Shown here piece by piece: positions 1-6,599 of a stretch of DNA of 9,843 bases (the first letter of the stretch is position 1; each line of letters opens with the position of its first letter). Both the position numbers and the translations under genes were made by a program. Source of the DNA: an uncultured Oscillospiraceae bacterium. GTDB taxonomy: Bacteria; Bacillota; Clostridia; Oscillospirales; Oscillospiraceae. Below the pieces are notes generated by a model, which was given only the letters and a program-made list of their open reading frames with translations, did no database searches and was not told the origin of the DNA. The DNA is taken from positions 1-9,843 of the forward strand of contig CAAEEO010000010.1 in the NCBI GenBank assembly GCA_900754965.1, read 5' to 3'.

Positions 1-22
1 AAAAATCAAGGAGGTATTTTTT

Positions 23-1459
23 GTGGAAACGAAAAACTATGATGGCTACATGAAACGGTTTATTCCGTTCGCCATCGCCGCAGCCGTGCTGAGCTTGTGC
101 GGCGGCTTTACATCCGCAGTCCCCGCAAACATTGTTGCTGAGTGGGATACTGCAAGCATGGTGACCTTCATCACCCTGGCATATTCTCTGGGCGCAGCTG
201 CTCTGGCTCCCATTATGGGTAAGCTGAGCGACGTGCTGGGCCGTCGTACCGCACTGTTGCTGGCCATGGGCCTGTACGGTGTGGGTCAGCTGCTGATTGC
301 CATTTGCCCCGACGGCAATGTGGCACTGCTGCTGGTGTTCCGTCTGATGGTCGGTATCGGCGCTGCCGGTATTGCACCTGTTGTCATGGCTTACATCATG
401 ACTGACTTCCCCCCTGAGAAAATCGGTCAGGGCTTTACCATCTACATGGTGATTGCAAACGCAATGGTTATCTTTGGACCGACTCTGGGCGGCATCGTTC
501 TGGCAAAGACCGGCTGGCGTCCTGTTATGTGGATCTGCGTGGTCATCTGCGCAATCTCCCTGCTGCTGGTTCTGCTGCTGGTGAAGAAGGACGAGGGTCC
601 CAAGGCCTCCATGAAGGGCTTTGACTACGCCGGCGCAGTGTTCTCCCTGATCTTCTTCGCAATGGTTCTGTGCGTGCCCACCTTCGGTCAGAACAATGGC
701 TGGACCAGCGTTGTGACCCTGGCATGCATCGGCATTGCCATTGTCTCCCTGGTCATCCTGGTCATGGTGGAAAAGAAAGCTGCAAGCCCCATCCTGAATG
801 GCGCATTCATGGCTCGTAAGCAGTTCATCCTGCCCGTCATCGTGCTGTTCCTGTCCCAGGGTCTGCTGCAGTCCTGCATGACCAACATCATCACCTTCTC
901 CATCATCACCACTGGCAGCCGCACTCTGGCTGGTCTGGCAACTTCCCTGATGTATGCTGGTATGGCTATCGGCACCATCGTTCTGGGACCCATTGCTGAC
1001 AAGAAAGAGCCCCGTATGGTCGGTGCATTCGCACTGGTGTTCGTGGTCGCAGGTGCAGCTCTGCAGATGATGATCAACGAGACCAGCGGCCTGGCCCTGA
1101 TGGGCGGCGCACTGTTCCTGATCGGTGTTGGCCTGGGCGGCAACGCAACCATCTTCCTGAAGGTCGCACTGTCCGGCTGCTCCCCCGAACTGGCAGGTTC
1201 CGGCTCCGGTACCTACAACGTGTTCCGTGATATGTCCGCTCCCTTCGGCGTGGCACTGTTCGTGCCCATGTTCACCGCAGGCATGGCCTCCGGCACCGCA
1301 GCCAACATGGCTACCGGCATGGAGCAGGGCGCAGCACAGATCGCAGCCGCTGTTGCATCTCTGCACAAGGTTGCTATGGTGCAGGTCGTTGCCGTTGTCC
1401 TGGGCATCGTGGTCTGCCTGATGCTGCCCAAAGTCTACGGCGACAAGCAGGAGGCTTAA
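23..1459 (+). CDS. MFS transporter, DHA2-like drug/metabolite exporter
   Basis: A 478-residue polytopic membrane protein, probably a proton-coupled exporter in the cytoplasmic membrane; its substrate cannot be read from the sequence. Visible signatures are the MFS motif A between TM2 and TM3 (GKLSDVLGRR, residues 66-75), the arginine in TM4 (FRLMVGIGAAG, 106-116) and an antiporter-type motif C (GPTLGG, 152-157). A central Asp-Tyr-Ala-Gly segment followed by a Gly-Trp stretch (about 203-231) is typical of the extra helices of 14-helix DHA2 proteins. The start is GTG, set by AAGGAGG at 8-14 with 8 bases of spacing. The promoter lies outside the window and a strong terminator follows, so it may be a single gene or the last of an operon. 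Codon use is strikingly biased: 7 of its 9 arginines are CGT, whereas neighbours favour CGG, which suggests strong expression. Family assignment is firm; function beyond that is open. Confidence 0.9.
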   Translation: METKNYDGYMKRFIPFAIAAAVLSLCGGFTSAVPANIVAEWDTASMVTFITLAYSLGAAALAPIMGKLSDVLGRRTALLLAMGLYGVGQLLIAICPDGNVALLLVFRLMVGIGAAGIAPVVMAYIMTDFPPEKIGQGFTIYMVIANAMVIFGPTLGGIVLAKTGWRPVMWICVVICAISLLLVLLLVKKDEGPKASMKGFDYAGAVFSLIFFAMVLCVPTFGQNNGWTSVVTLACIGIAIVSLVILVMVEKKAASPILNGAFMARKQFILPVIVLFLSQGLLQSCMTNIITFSIITTGSRTLAGLATSLMYAGMAIGTIVLGPIADKKEPRMVGAFALVFVVAGAALQMMINETSGLALMGGALFLIGVGLGGNATIFLKVALSGCSPELAGSGSGTYNVFRDMSAPFGVALFVPMFTAGMASGTAANMATGMEQGAAQIAAAVASLHKVAMVQVVAVVLGIVVCLMLPKVYGDKQEA

Positions 1460-1497
1460 GTCCTCTCCGGATCCGCGTACTGTAAACAGAAACAGAA

Positions 1498-1527
1498 CCC
1501 CAGTCGGCTTTCGCCGACTGGGGTTTT
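1498..1527 (+). terminator. Intrinsic terminator of the MFS gene
   Basis: A perfect 11-bp stem (CCCCAGTCGGC at 1498-1508, GCCGACTGGGG at 1513-1523) with a TTTC loop is followed by TTTT. It sits 38 bases after the stop codon of the transporter gene. Confidence 0.9.
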
Positions 1528-1554
1528 CTGCTTGCGGAGATCATAAACAGCGAC

Positions 1555-1591
1555 AAAAAGACCGGGCACCCCAAGGGATGTCCGGTCTTTT
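1555..1591 (-). terminator. Terminator of the thiI-cinA operon (possibly bidirectional)
   Basis: A 12-bp stem pairs 1557-1568 with 1579-1590, with one G-T wobble and a 10-base loop. Read on the minus strand it ends in CTTTTTG, and it lies 14 bases past the cinA stop. On the plus strand it also ends in CTTTT, so it may back up the terminator at 1498-1527. Confidence 0.85.
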
Positions 1592-1604
1592 GCGTTTGAA
1601 AATG

Positions 1605-2876
1605 TCAGATGATGGTGCGAATGTTCACCGGCAGGCCGGTAAGGTAGCGCCGTACCATATCGAAAGCGTGCTGGGCGGCATACTGCCGGATGTTTTCCCG
1701 GTCCCGGCCGGGAATATTCAGGGTGGTAGTGAGGATGCCTTCCGGTGTGGCAAGACCCAGACAGACGGTGCCGACGGGGTGGACGCCGTCCCCCTCGGGG
1801 CCGGCCAGTCCGGTGACGGACACCGCCAGATCGCTGCCGGTCAGTTCCCGGATGCCCCGGCACATGGCCTCGGCCACAGGCTCACTGATGACACCGTAAG
1901 TTTCAATCAGACCGGGGTCAACGCCCAGAATCTTCTCTTTCACGCCGTTGGTGTAGCTCACCACGCCGCCCAGGAAGTTTCGGGAGGCGCCGGGGTGATC
2001 GGTCAGGCGTTTTGCAATCAGACCGCCGGTGCAGCTTTCTGCGGCGCTGAGGGTCAAATTCTTTTCCTGGAGCAGCTGCAGCACGCACTGATCCAGACCA
2101 TCCAGGTCCACGCCGTAAATCACATCGCCCAATTTCTCGCGGACGATTTGAGCCACAGGGGCGATCATCGCCTCGGCCTCTTCCTGGGTGTCGGCTTTGG
2201 CGGTGATCCGCACCAGACATTCGCAGGCTTTGGCGTAGGGAGCGATGGTAGGGTTGGTGTAAGCGTTCATCATATCTCGCAGGACATTTTCCATCTCGCT
2301 TTCGCCCATGCCAAAAATCTTATAATTGTGGCTGACGATCACGCCGCCGGCTTTGGCGGCCAGATAAGGCAGTGCCCGATGGCGCATCATGTTGACGCAC
2401 TCCTTGGGCGGGCCGGGGAGCATGATTACCGTCAAGCCGCCCTCTTCAATGACGCATCCGGGGGCGCTGCCCCAGTCGTTCACCAGGCGGATACTGCCGG
2501 CGGGCAGGTAGGCCTGCTGGAGATTATTGGGGGTCATTTCCCGGTGGCGGCGGGCGAAATAGCCTTTCAGCCGCTCGGCCTCTTCCGGGACGAACACCAT
2601 CTCCCGTCCCAGTGCCTGGGCAATGACATTTTTGGTCAGGTCATCGCAGGTGGGCCCCAGTCCCCCGGTGGTGATGATGATATCAGCCCGCTGCATGGCG
2701 ATTTCCATCGCCTGTTTCAGCCGTTCGGGATTATCGCCCACTACGGTGTGGTGATAGACATTGATGCCGATGGTGGTGAGCATCTCGGAGATGTCCCGGG
2801 CGTCGGTGTTGGTGGTATCTCCCAGCAGCAGCTCCGTTCCCACGGAGAGGATCTCCGCTGCGTGTCCGTTATTCAC
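1605..2876 (-). CDS. cinA: CinA family protein: MoCF-like domain plus nicotinamide-nucleotide amidase
   Basis: A 423-residue, full-length two-domain CinA. The N-terminal molybdopterin-binding-like (COG1058) domain spans about residues 6-170 and carries GGLGPTCDD (71-79) and LPGPPKE (153-159). The C-terminal PncC-type amidase domain (about 265-420) carries ESCTGG (280-285, with the family's serine nucleophile), SYTNGVKEKILGV (307-319) and TGLAGPEGDG (355-364). In characterised relatives the C-terminal domain deamidates NMN to nicotinate mononucleotide in pyridine nucleotide salvage, and the N-terminal domain can act as an ADP-ribose pyrophosphatase. The historical link to competence is indirect. 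The start is GTG and overlaps the last 8 bases of thiI (GTGAATAA), so translation is probably coupled to thiI, with AAGGTGAG upstream as a modest ribosome binding site. It shares the promoter at 4096-4124 and ends at the terminator at 1555-1591. Confidence 0.95.
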   Translation of the reverse strand: MNNGHAAEILSVGTELLLGDTTNTDARDISEMLTTIGINVYHHTVVGDNPERLKQAMEIAMQRADIIITTGGLGPTCDDLTKNVIAQALGREMVFVPEEAERLKGYFARRHREMTPNNLQQAYLPAGSIRLVNDWGSAPGCVIEEGGLTVIMLPGPPKECVNMMRHRALPYLAAKAGGVIVSHNYKIFGMGESEMENVLRDMMNAYTNPTIAPYAKACECLVRITAKADTQEEAEAMIAPVAQIVREKLGDVIYGVDLDGLDQCVLQLLQEKNLTLSAAESCTGGLIAKRLTDHPGASRNFLGGVVSYTNGVKEKILGVDPGLIETYGVISEPVAEAMCRGIRELTGSDLAVSVTGLAGPEGDGVHPVGTVCLGLATPEGILTTTLNIPGRDRENIRQYAAQHAFDMVRRYLTGLPVNIRTII

Positions 2877-4047
2877 CGCGTCTCACCTTCACTCTCTCAA
2901 TGTTCCGCACGGCCTCGTCCACCAGACCGTCCACATCCATGGCCAACTCCACTTCCTCCAGTTCGGCTACGGTGGGTTTGGTTTTGGGGTGGCGGGGGGT
3001 AAAGACGGTGCAGCAGTCCTCGTAGGGGAGGATAGAGGTGTTGAATGTACCGATCTTCCGGGCGATGGTGACGATCTCTTCCTTATCCATGCCGATCAGC
3101 GGCTGAAGGACGGGCAGGGGCGTCACGGCGCGGGTGCAGGCCATGGCTTCCATGGTCTGGCTGGCCACCTGACCCAGGTTTTCTCCGGTGACAATGGCTT
3201 TGCAGCCGTTGGCATCGGCGATGCGGGTGGCAATGCGCATCATGAACCGGCGCATGACCAGAGTGAAGTATTCCTCCGGGCATTTGGCGCGGATCTGCTC
3301 CTGAATGTGGGTGAAGGGGACGATCTCCACGGTCATGCTGCCGCAGTATTCCGTCAGTTCCTCAGCCAGTTCCAAAACTTTCTGCTTGGCCAGCTCGGAA
3401 GTATAGGGGAAGGAGACGAAGTGGACGGGAATGAGTTTCACGCCCCGCTTGGCAATCATATAGGTGCTCACCGGGCTGTCGATGCCGCCGGACAGCAGGG
3501 TGACTGCCCGACCGTTGGAGCCTACGGGCATGCCGCCGGCGCCGGGGGTGGGCTGTGCATGGACATAGGCGGCATAGTCCCGGATTTCCACATGGACGGT
3601 CAGTTCCGGGTTATGGACATCCACCTTTACCTCGGGGAAGGCCTCAGACAGCTCGCCGCCCACATACTGGGAGACCTGGATGCTGGTCATGGGGAAGGCC
3701 TTGTCCGAACGCTTGGTCTCCACCTTGAAACTTCTGGCGCGGCGCATATCGTCGGCCAGGTAGCGCTTGGCCAGTTCCACGATGGCGTCCTTGTCCTTTT
3801 CGCAGGCGGCTGCCCGGCTCAAAGAGACCACACCGAACACCTTTTTCAGACTTTCAAAGGCGGCGTCCAGGTCGGCATTTTCGTCTTTCGGCTCCACATA
3901 GACTGTGGACTGGACGCAGTAGACCTGAAATTCTCCCAGGGGTTTCAGCCGTTTGCGGATGTTGGCCAGCAGCTTTTGCTCAAAGCTGCGCTTGTTCAGA
4001 CCTTTCAGGACGATCTCGCCCTGTTTCAGCAGTATCATATCCGTCAT
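2869..4047 (-). CDS. thiI: tRNA 4-thiouridine sulfurtransferase ThiI, short form without rhodanese domain
   Basis: A 392-residue cytoplasmic enzyme that adenylates uridine 8 of tRNA and transfers sulfur to make 4-thiouridine; in some bacteria it also feeds thiamine thiazole synthesis. An N-terminal ferredoxin-like and THUMP tRNA-binding region (about 1-165) is followed by a PP-loop pyrophosphatase domain with SGGIDSPV (186-193), GENLGQVASQT (288-298) and a vicinal Cys pair near the end (PYEDCC, 341-346). The protein stops where longer homologues such as that of E. coli continue into a rhodanese domain. As in Bacillus, sulfur would therefore have to come directly from a cysteine desulfurase, and none is encoded here. 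A longer reading frame reaches 4128, but the promoter lies inside that extension. The ATG at 4047 has AAGGAG (4055-4060) at 7 bases, so it is the start. First gene of an operon with cinA. Confidence 0.95.
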   Translation of the reverse strand: MTDMILLKQGEIVLKGLNKRSFEQKLLANIRKRLKPLGEFQVYCVQSTVYVEPKDENADLDAAFESLKKVFGVVSLSRAAACEKDKDAIVELAKRYLADDMRRARSFKVETKRSDKAFPMTSIQVSQYVGGELSEAFPEVKVDVHNPELTVHVEIRDYAAYVHAQPTPGAGGMPVGSNGRAVTLLSGGIDSPVSTYMIAKRGVKLIPVHFVSFPYTSELAKQKVLELAEELTEYCGSMTVEIVPFTHIQEQIRAKCPEEYFTLVMRRFMMRIATRIADANGCKAIVTGENLGQVASQTMEAMACTRAVTPLPVLQPLIGMDKEEIVTIARKIGTFNTSILPYEDCCTVFTPRHPKTKPTVAELEEVELAMDVDGLVDEAVRNIERVKVRRGE

Positions 4048-4095
4048 AAAATGACTCCTTACTTCGTAAAAAATCGGTTCAATCCGTATCTTTAT

Positions 4096-4124
4096 AGTAT
4101 ATCTGTTTCCGGAAAATTCGTCAA
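4096..4124 (-). promoter_or_regulatory. Sigma-A promoter of thiI-cinA
   Basis: On the minus strand TTGACG (4119-4124) and TATACT (4096-4101) are separated by exactly 17 bases. Transcription would begin near 4089, giving a leader of about 40 bases before the ATG at 4047. This rules out the upstream in-frame start at 4128. Confidence 0.85.
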
Positions 4125-4193
4125 TCACCGGGAGAAAAAATCCCTTTTACCTTTTGGACTGATACCTTTCTGCTCCGGCGATTTTGCCAAGCG

Positions 4194-4222
4194 TTGATAT
4201 GAGCAAAAAAATGTGGTAGAGT
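4194..4222 (+). promoter_or_regulatory. Promoter of the small signal-anchored protein gene
   Basis: TTGATA (4194-4199) and TAGAGT (4217-4222) are 17 bases apart, with TGG directly before the -10 (extended -10). The predicted start near 4229 leaves a leader of about 38 bases before the ATG at 4267. It is divergent from the thiI promoter, with about 70 bases between the two -35 boxes. Confidence 0.7.
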
Positions 4223-4239
4223 AAACTCAGTAGCAAGTG

Positions 4240-4257
4240 AGAATTTGACGAAAGGAG
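4240..4257 (+). repeat. Upstream copy of a direct repeat bracketing the 4267 gene
   Basis: AGAATTTGACG (4240-4250) is repeated exactly at 4695-4705. The upstream copy runs on into AAAGGAG, which is the ribosome binding site of the 4267 gene, and the downstream copy runs on into a similar purine run. The copies lie just before the start codon and just after the stop codon. Short enough to be chance, but the placement is notable. Confidence 0.5.
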
Positions 4258-4266
4258 AAACAACAA

Positions 4267-4683
4267 ATGAAAAGAACAGTCGTTGTATCAGTTATAGTAT
4301 TGAGCTTGATTGTTTCCCTCTTGTGTTGGGCGGGAATTGGTGTTTATTCTAGTGGTTCTGCTGTGCGAGATTTGAAAACAGAGTTGGAAACCATATTCGG
4401 ACCAGAATATGTAGGAAAAGATGTGGAAAACGGAACTGAAAACATGGTGTTTGTTGTAGAGCCGAAAACATGGTTCTTGACGAATTGGAACTTGCGAAAT
4501 GCGTTGAGTATGGATTACGAATACGAGTGTAAGGTTGTTTTCACAACTTATATTGATGGAAGTGTAAAAAGTATTAGAACAATTACGTATCAAGCTGTTG
4601 ACCCTATGGGAGCCGAAAATAGCCAAGTGAGAGCACATTTGGAACTAGATAGTCAAGCAGAAAAGACTGAAAATATAGAATGA
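4267..4683 (+). CDS. Small signal-anchored exported protein, family not recognised
   Basis: A 138-residue protein that I do not recognise. Residues 1-28 form a Lys-Arg start followed by a long hydrophobic stretch, so it is either cleaved after export or anchored in the membrane. The Cys at 20 lacks a proper lipobox. The remaining roughly 110 residues are polar with alternating hydrophobics (for example CKVVFTTYIDGSVKSI, 88-103), suggesting a small beta-rich extracellular domain, and the last 20 residues are acidic. AAAGGAG (4251-4257) with 9 bases of spacing supports the ATG. The gene is clearly AT-richer than its neighbours: its five arginines are all AGA or CGA, codons that neighbours avoid. 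It has its own promoter and a terminator at 4771-4804. It looks like an acquired accessory gene; no function can be assigned. Confidence 0.8.
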   Translation: MKRTVVVSVIVLSLIVSLLCWAGIGVYSSGSAVRDLKTELETIFGPEYVGKDVENGTENMVFVVEPKTWFLTNWNLRNALSMDYEYECKVVFTTYIDGSVKSIRTITYQAVDPMGAENSQVRAHLELDSQAEKTENIE

Positions 4684-4694
4684 ACCGACCAATT

Positions 4695-4712
4695 AGAATT
4701 TGACGGGGGAGG
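4695..4712 (+). repeat. Downstream copy of the direct repeat
   Basis: AGAATTTGACG (4695-4705) matches 4240-4250 exactly and continues into a purine run ending GGGGGAGG. It begins 11 bases after the stop codon of the 4267 gene. A third, weaker relative (TTTTGACGAAGGGAGG, 4784-4799) forms the 3' arm of the terminator that follows. Confidence 0.5.
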
Positions 4713-4783
4713 AATAGACCACGAATAAGTAAATCAGAAAGCTATCGAGCGGGTGCTGTCTATTACTAAGCCTCCCTCCGTCA
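4701..4783 (+). other. Possible long RNA hairpin competing with the terminator
   Basis: TGACGGGGGAGG (4701-4712) can pair with CCTCCCTCCGTCA (4771-4783) as 12 base pairs with one bulged T. Just inside, AATAGAC (4713-4719) pairs with GTCTATT (4758-4764), then CAC (4720-4722) with GTG (4753-4755) across a two-base bulge. The segment 4771-4783 is also the 5' arm of the terminator at 4771-4804, so the two folds exclude each other. This is the layout of an antiterminator/terminator pair, but it follows a gene and no coding region lies directly after it. Structure found by eye; function is inference. Confidence 0.4.
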
Positions 4784-4804
4784 TTTTGACGAAGGGAGGT
4801 TTTT
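4771..4804 (+). terminator. Terminator after the 4267 gene
   Basis: A 13-bp stem with one C/A mismatch pairs 4771-4783 with 4787-4799 around a TTT loop and is followed by TTTTT. It lies about 90 bases beyond the stop codon, so the transcript has an unusually long 3' untranslated part. Confidence 0.8.
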
Positions 4805-4850
4805 CATATGCCAAATCAGTTCAAAGGTAAATAGGAGGAGAAAAAACCGC

Positions 4851-4886
4851 AAAAAATCCCCGCACAGGCGTGGGCCTGTGTGGGGA
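4851..4886 (-). terminator. Terminator of the lipoprotein gene
   Basis: A 13-bp stem (4857-4869 with 4874-4886, one G-T pair, 4-base loop) is followed on the minus strand by ATTTTTT-type sequence (six A at 4851-4856 on the plus strand). It starts 12 bases after the lipoprotein stop. Together with 4771-4804 it insulates two convergent genes. Confidence 0.9.
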
Positions 4887-4898
4887 AACGGAGATGGG

Positions 4899-5267
4899 TC
4901 ATTGGTCGGTGTAGACATAGAGGGTCTCGGATTGATAAATGTCGTCTGCGTTTTTGTAGGTCAGGGAGAGCACGGCGTAGTTGTCTTCCGTGGCTGCCAC
5001 GGCGCAGGAAACATTTTTGATGTCTTCCGGGACGGAGTCCATTTCCACAGACGCCTTTGTGAGTTGCAGCATCTCCTTGGTGTCCGCATCGTACAGATAC
5101 TCGGCTGTGACGGAAATGCCGTTTGCGGCAGTGACACTCTTGGAACCTTCTGTGCTGGCGGTCGATTCCGGAGTTTGGGTCGGTGTGGGCGCAGCGTCTC
5201 CGCACCCGGTCAGCAAAAGGACAGTCAGCAAGGCGAGGACGACCATGAAGGGAAGAAATTTTTTCAT
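4899..5267 (-). CDS. Small lipoprotein, function unknown
   Basis: A 122-residue secreted lipoprotein. A signal peptide with an MKK start and hydrophobic core ends in the lipobox LTGC (19-22), so Cys22 would be lipidated and the protein tethered to the outer face of the membrane. A low-complexity Ala/Thr/Pro/Ser/Glu linker (about 24-42) leads to a compact domain (about 43-122) with alternating hydrophobic strands. The end is rich in Tyr/Thr (ETLYVYTDQ), resembling small beta-sandwich lipoprotein domains, though I cannot name a family. A GTG at 5276 is in frame, but it overlaps the ribosome binding site AAAGGAG (5276-5282), which sits 8 bases from the ATG at 5267, so the ATG is chosen. Monocistronic, with its own promoter and terminator. 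It points toward and converges on the 4267 gene, and is divergent from galE. Confidence 0.88.
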   Translation of the reverse strand: MKKFLPFMVVLALLTVLLLTGCGDAAPTPTQTPESTASTEGSKSVTAANGISVTAEYLYDADTKEMLQLTKASVEMDSVPEDIKNVSCAVAATEDNYAVLSLTYKNADDIYQSETLYVYTDQ

Positions 5268-5359
5268 AAAGATCACTCCTTTAGAAATCGGTTTCCATTG
5301 AAAAAGAACTTAATTTTCATACAGGAAAACCACTTATGGGAATACCGCTCTTTGGATAG

Positions 5360-5388
5360 ATTTTAGCATGTTGGAAAAAGAAAAACAA
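5360..5388 (-). promoter_or_regulatory. Promoter of the lipoprotein gene
   Basis: On the minus strand TTGTTT (5383-5388) and TAAAAT (5360-5365) are 17 bases apart, with TGC directly before the -10 (extended -10). Transcription would start near 5353, leaving an AT-rich leader of about 85 bases with no obvious riboswitch. Confidence 0.7.
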
Positions 5389-5451
5389 GAAAAATGGAAT
5401 AATAAGAAAAAATTTTTTATAAATCTTTTGCTTTGCTGAAAAAACTGAAAC

Positions 5452-5480
5452 TTGCAAAACCCATACCCAGATGATACAAT
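5452..5480 (+). promoter_or_regulatory. Promoter of galE
   Basis: TTGCAA (5452-5457) and TACAAT (5475-5480) are 17 bases apart, with TGA directly before the -10 (extended -10). The stretch upstream (5371-5450) is very A/T-rich and includes the palindrome AAAAAATTTTTT (5407-5418), which could act as an UP-like element shared with the divergent lipoprotein promoter. The leader before the ATG at 5513 is about 25 bases. Confidence 0.75.
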
Positions 5481-5512
5481 GAGAACACGATCTGAAAGAT
5501 TGGAGAATGGCT

Positions 5513-6529
5513 ATGAATATTTTGTTGGCCGGCGGCGCCGGATATATCGGGTCCCACACTGCGGTGAGCCTGCTGGAGGCAGGGCACGATGTGGTGATTG
5601 TGGACAACTTTGCCAACAGCTCCCCGGTGGCGGTGGAGCGGGTGATGGAAGTGACCGGCAAGCGGGTGGCCATGTATCGGGCCGATGTGACGGACCGGCA
5701 GGCAGTGGCCAAGATCTTTGAGGAAAACGAGATCGACTGCGTGATCCACTTTGCAGGCCTGAAGGCCGTAGGGGAGTCCGGCAAGGTGCCCCTGCTGTAT
5801 TATCGGAACAATATCGACACCACCCTGACCCTGCTGGAGACCATGGCAGAGCATGGGGTGCATAAAATCGTCTTTTCTTCCTCCGCCACGGTGTATGGGG
5901 ACGAGAACCCCATCCCCTATGTGGAGACCATGCGCCGGGGCAGCAGCAGTCACCCCTACGGATGGACAAAGATTATGATGGAACAGATTTTCGAGGACGC
6001 AGCCAAGGCGGACGGGGATCTGTCCGTGGTGTTGCTGCGCTATTTCAATCCCATCGGCGCCCACCCCTCGGGCCGGATGGGGGAGGACCCCCGGGGCGTG
6101 CCCAACAATCTGATGCCCTATCTGTCTCAGGTGGCAGTGGGGCGTCGGGAGCACCTGACGGTGTACGGCGGGGATTATCCCACCAAGGACGGCACCTGCC
6201 GCCGGGATTACCTGCATGTGATGGACCTGGCCGAGGGGCATTTGAAAGCGGTGGAATACGCTGCAAGCCACCGGGGTACGGAAGTGTTCAACCTGGGCAC
6301 CGGCACGCCGTACAGCGTTTTGGAAATCATCCACGCCTTCCAGAATGCCACCGGGGTGGAGATTCCCTATGTAATCGGCGACCGCCGTCCGGGAGATTTG
6401 CCGGAATTCTGGGCAGACGCCGGAAAGGCGGAACGGGTGCTAGGGTGGACGGCCCGGCGGAGCCTGGAGGATATGTGCCGGGATACCTGGAACTGGCAGA
6501 GCCGGAACCCCATGGGATACGACGGCTGA
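5513..6529 (+). CDS. galE: UDP-glucose 4-epimerase
   Basis: A 338-residue cytoplasmic short-chain dehydrogenase/reductase that interconverts UDP-glucose and UDP-galactose with bound NAD (Leloir pathway; also supplies UDP-galactose for envelope and capsule glycans). The Rossmann motif GGAGYIGSH (7-15) binds NAD. FSSSATVYG (121-129) holds the catalytic Ser/Thr position, and YGWTK (149-153) is the Tyr-x3-Lys catalytic pair. NPIGAHPSG (179-187) and a C-terminal RRPGDLPEFWAD segment are typical of GalE proper, and length is normal for the family. An ATG at 5507 is in frame but only one base from the ribosome binding site TTGGAG (5500-5505); the ATG at 5513 has 7 bases of spacing and gives the canonical MNILLAGG start. 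No other galactose genes are nearby, and it is transcribed alone between its own promoter and terminator. Whether it also uses N-acetylated sugars cannot be told. Confidence 0.96.
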   Translation: MNILLAGGAGYIGSHTAVSLLEAGHDVVIVDNFANSSPVAVERVMEVTGKRVAMYRADVTDRQAVAKIFEENEIDCVIHFAGLKAVGESGKVPLLYYRNNIDTTLTLLETMAEHGVHKIVFSSSATVYGDENPIPYVETMRRGSSSHPYGWTKIMMEQIFEDAAKADGDLSVVLLRYFNPIGAHPSGRMGEDPRGVPNNLMPYLSQVAVGRREHLTVYGGDYPTKDGTCRRDYLHVMDLAEGHLKAVEYAASHRGTEVFNLGTGTPYSVLEIIHAFQNATGVEIPYVIGDRRPGDLPEFWADAGKAERVLGWTARRSLEDMCRDTWNWQSRNPMGYDG

Positions 6530-6534
6530 ATACA

Positions 6535-6577
6535 AAAAACACCCGCGGCAAAGTCTGCACTCTGCCGCGGGTATTTT
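6535..6577. terminator. Shared bidirectional terminator between galE and the SnoaL-like gene
   Basis: A perfect 10-bp stem (ACCCGCGGCA 6541-6550, TGCCGCGGGT 6563-6572) with a 12-base loop is flanked by six A on the left (6535-6540 region) and ATTTTAT on the right. It can serve galE (6 bases past its stop region) and the convergent gene ending at 6600. Confidence 0.85.
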
Positions 6578-6599
6578 ATACAGTGGGAAAGATCGGAAC

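Noticed and set aside
4131..4149. A small GGGA/TCCC hairpin followed by TTTT
   Set aside because: Only 4 bp with a 7-base loop, and no gene ends nearby on that strand.
1578..4197. Two long plus-strand open frames (1578-3002 and 2761-4197) opposite cinA and thiI
   Set aside because: Their translations are low-complexity, rich in His/Gly/Gln, without domains or ribosome binding sites. They mirror well-conserved CinA and ThiI and arise from the GC-biased third positions.
4833..4840. A perfect AGGAGGAG ribosome binding motif on the plus strand
   Set aside because: No ATG, GTG or TTG follows at a usable distance; the next bases are the lipoprotein gene's terminator. Probably chance or a relic.
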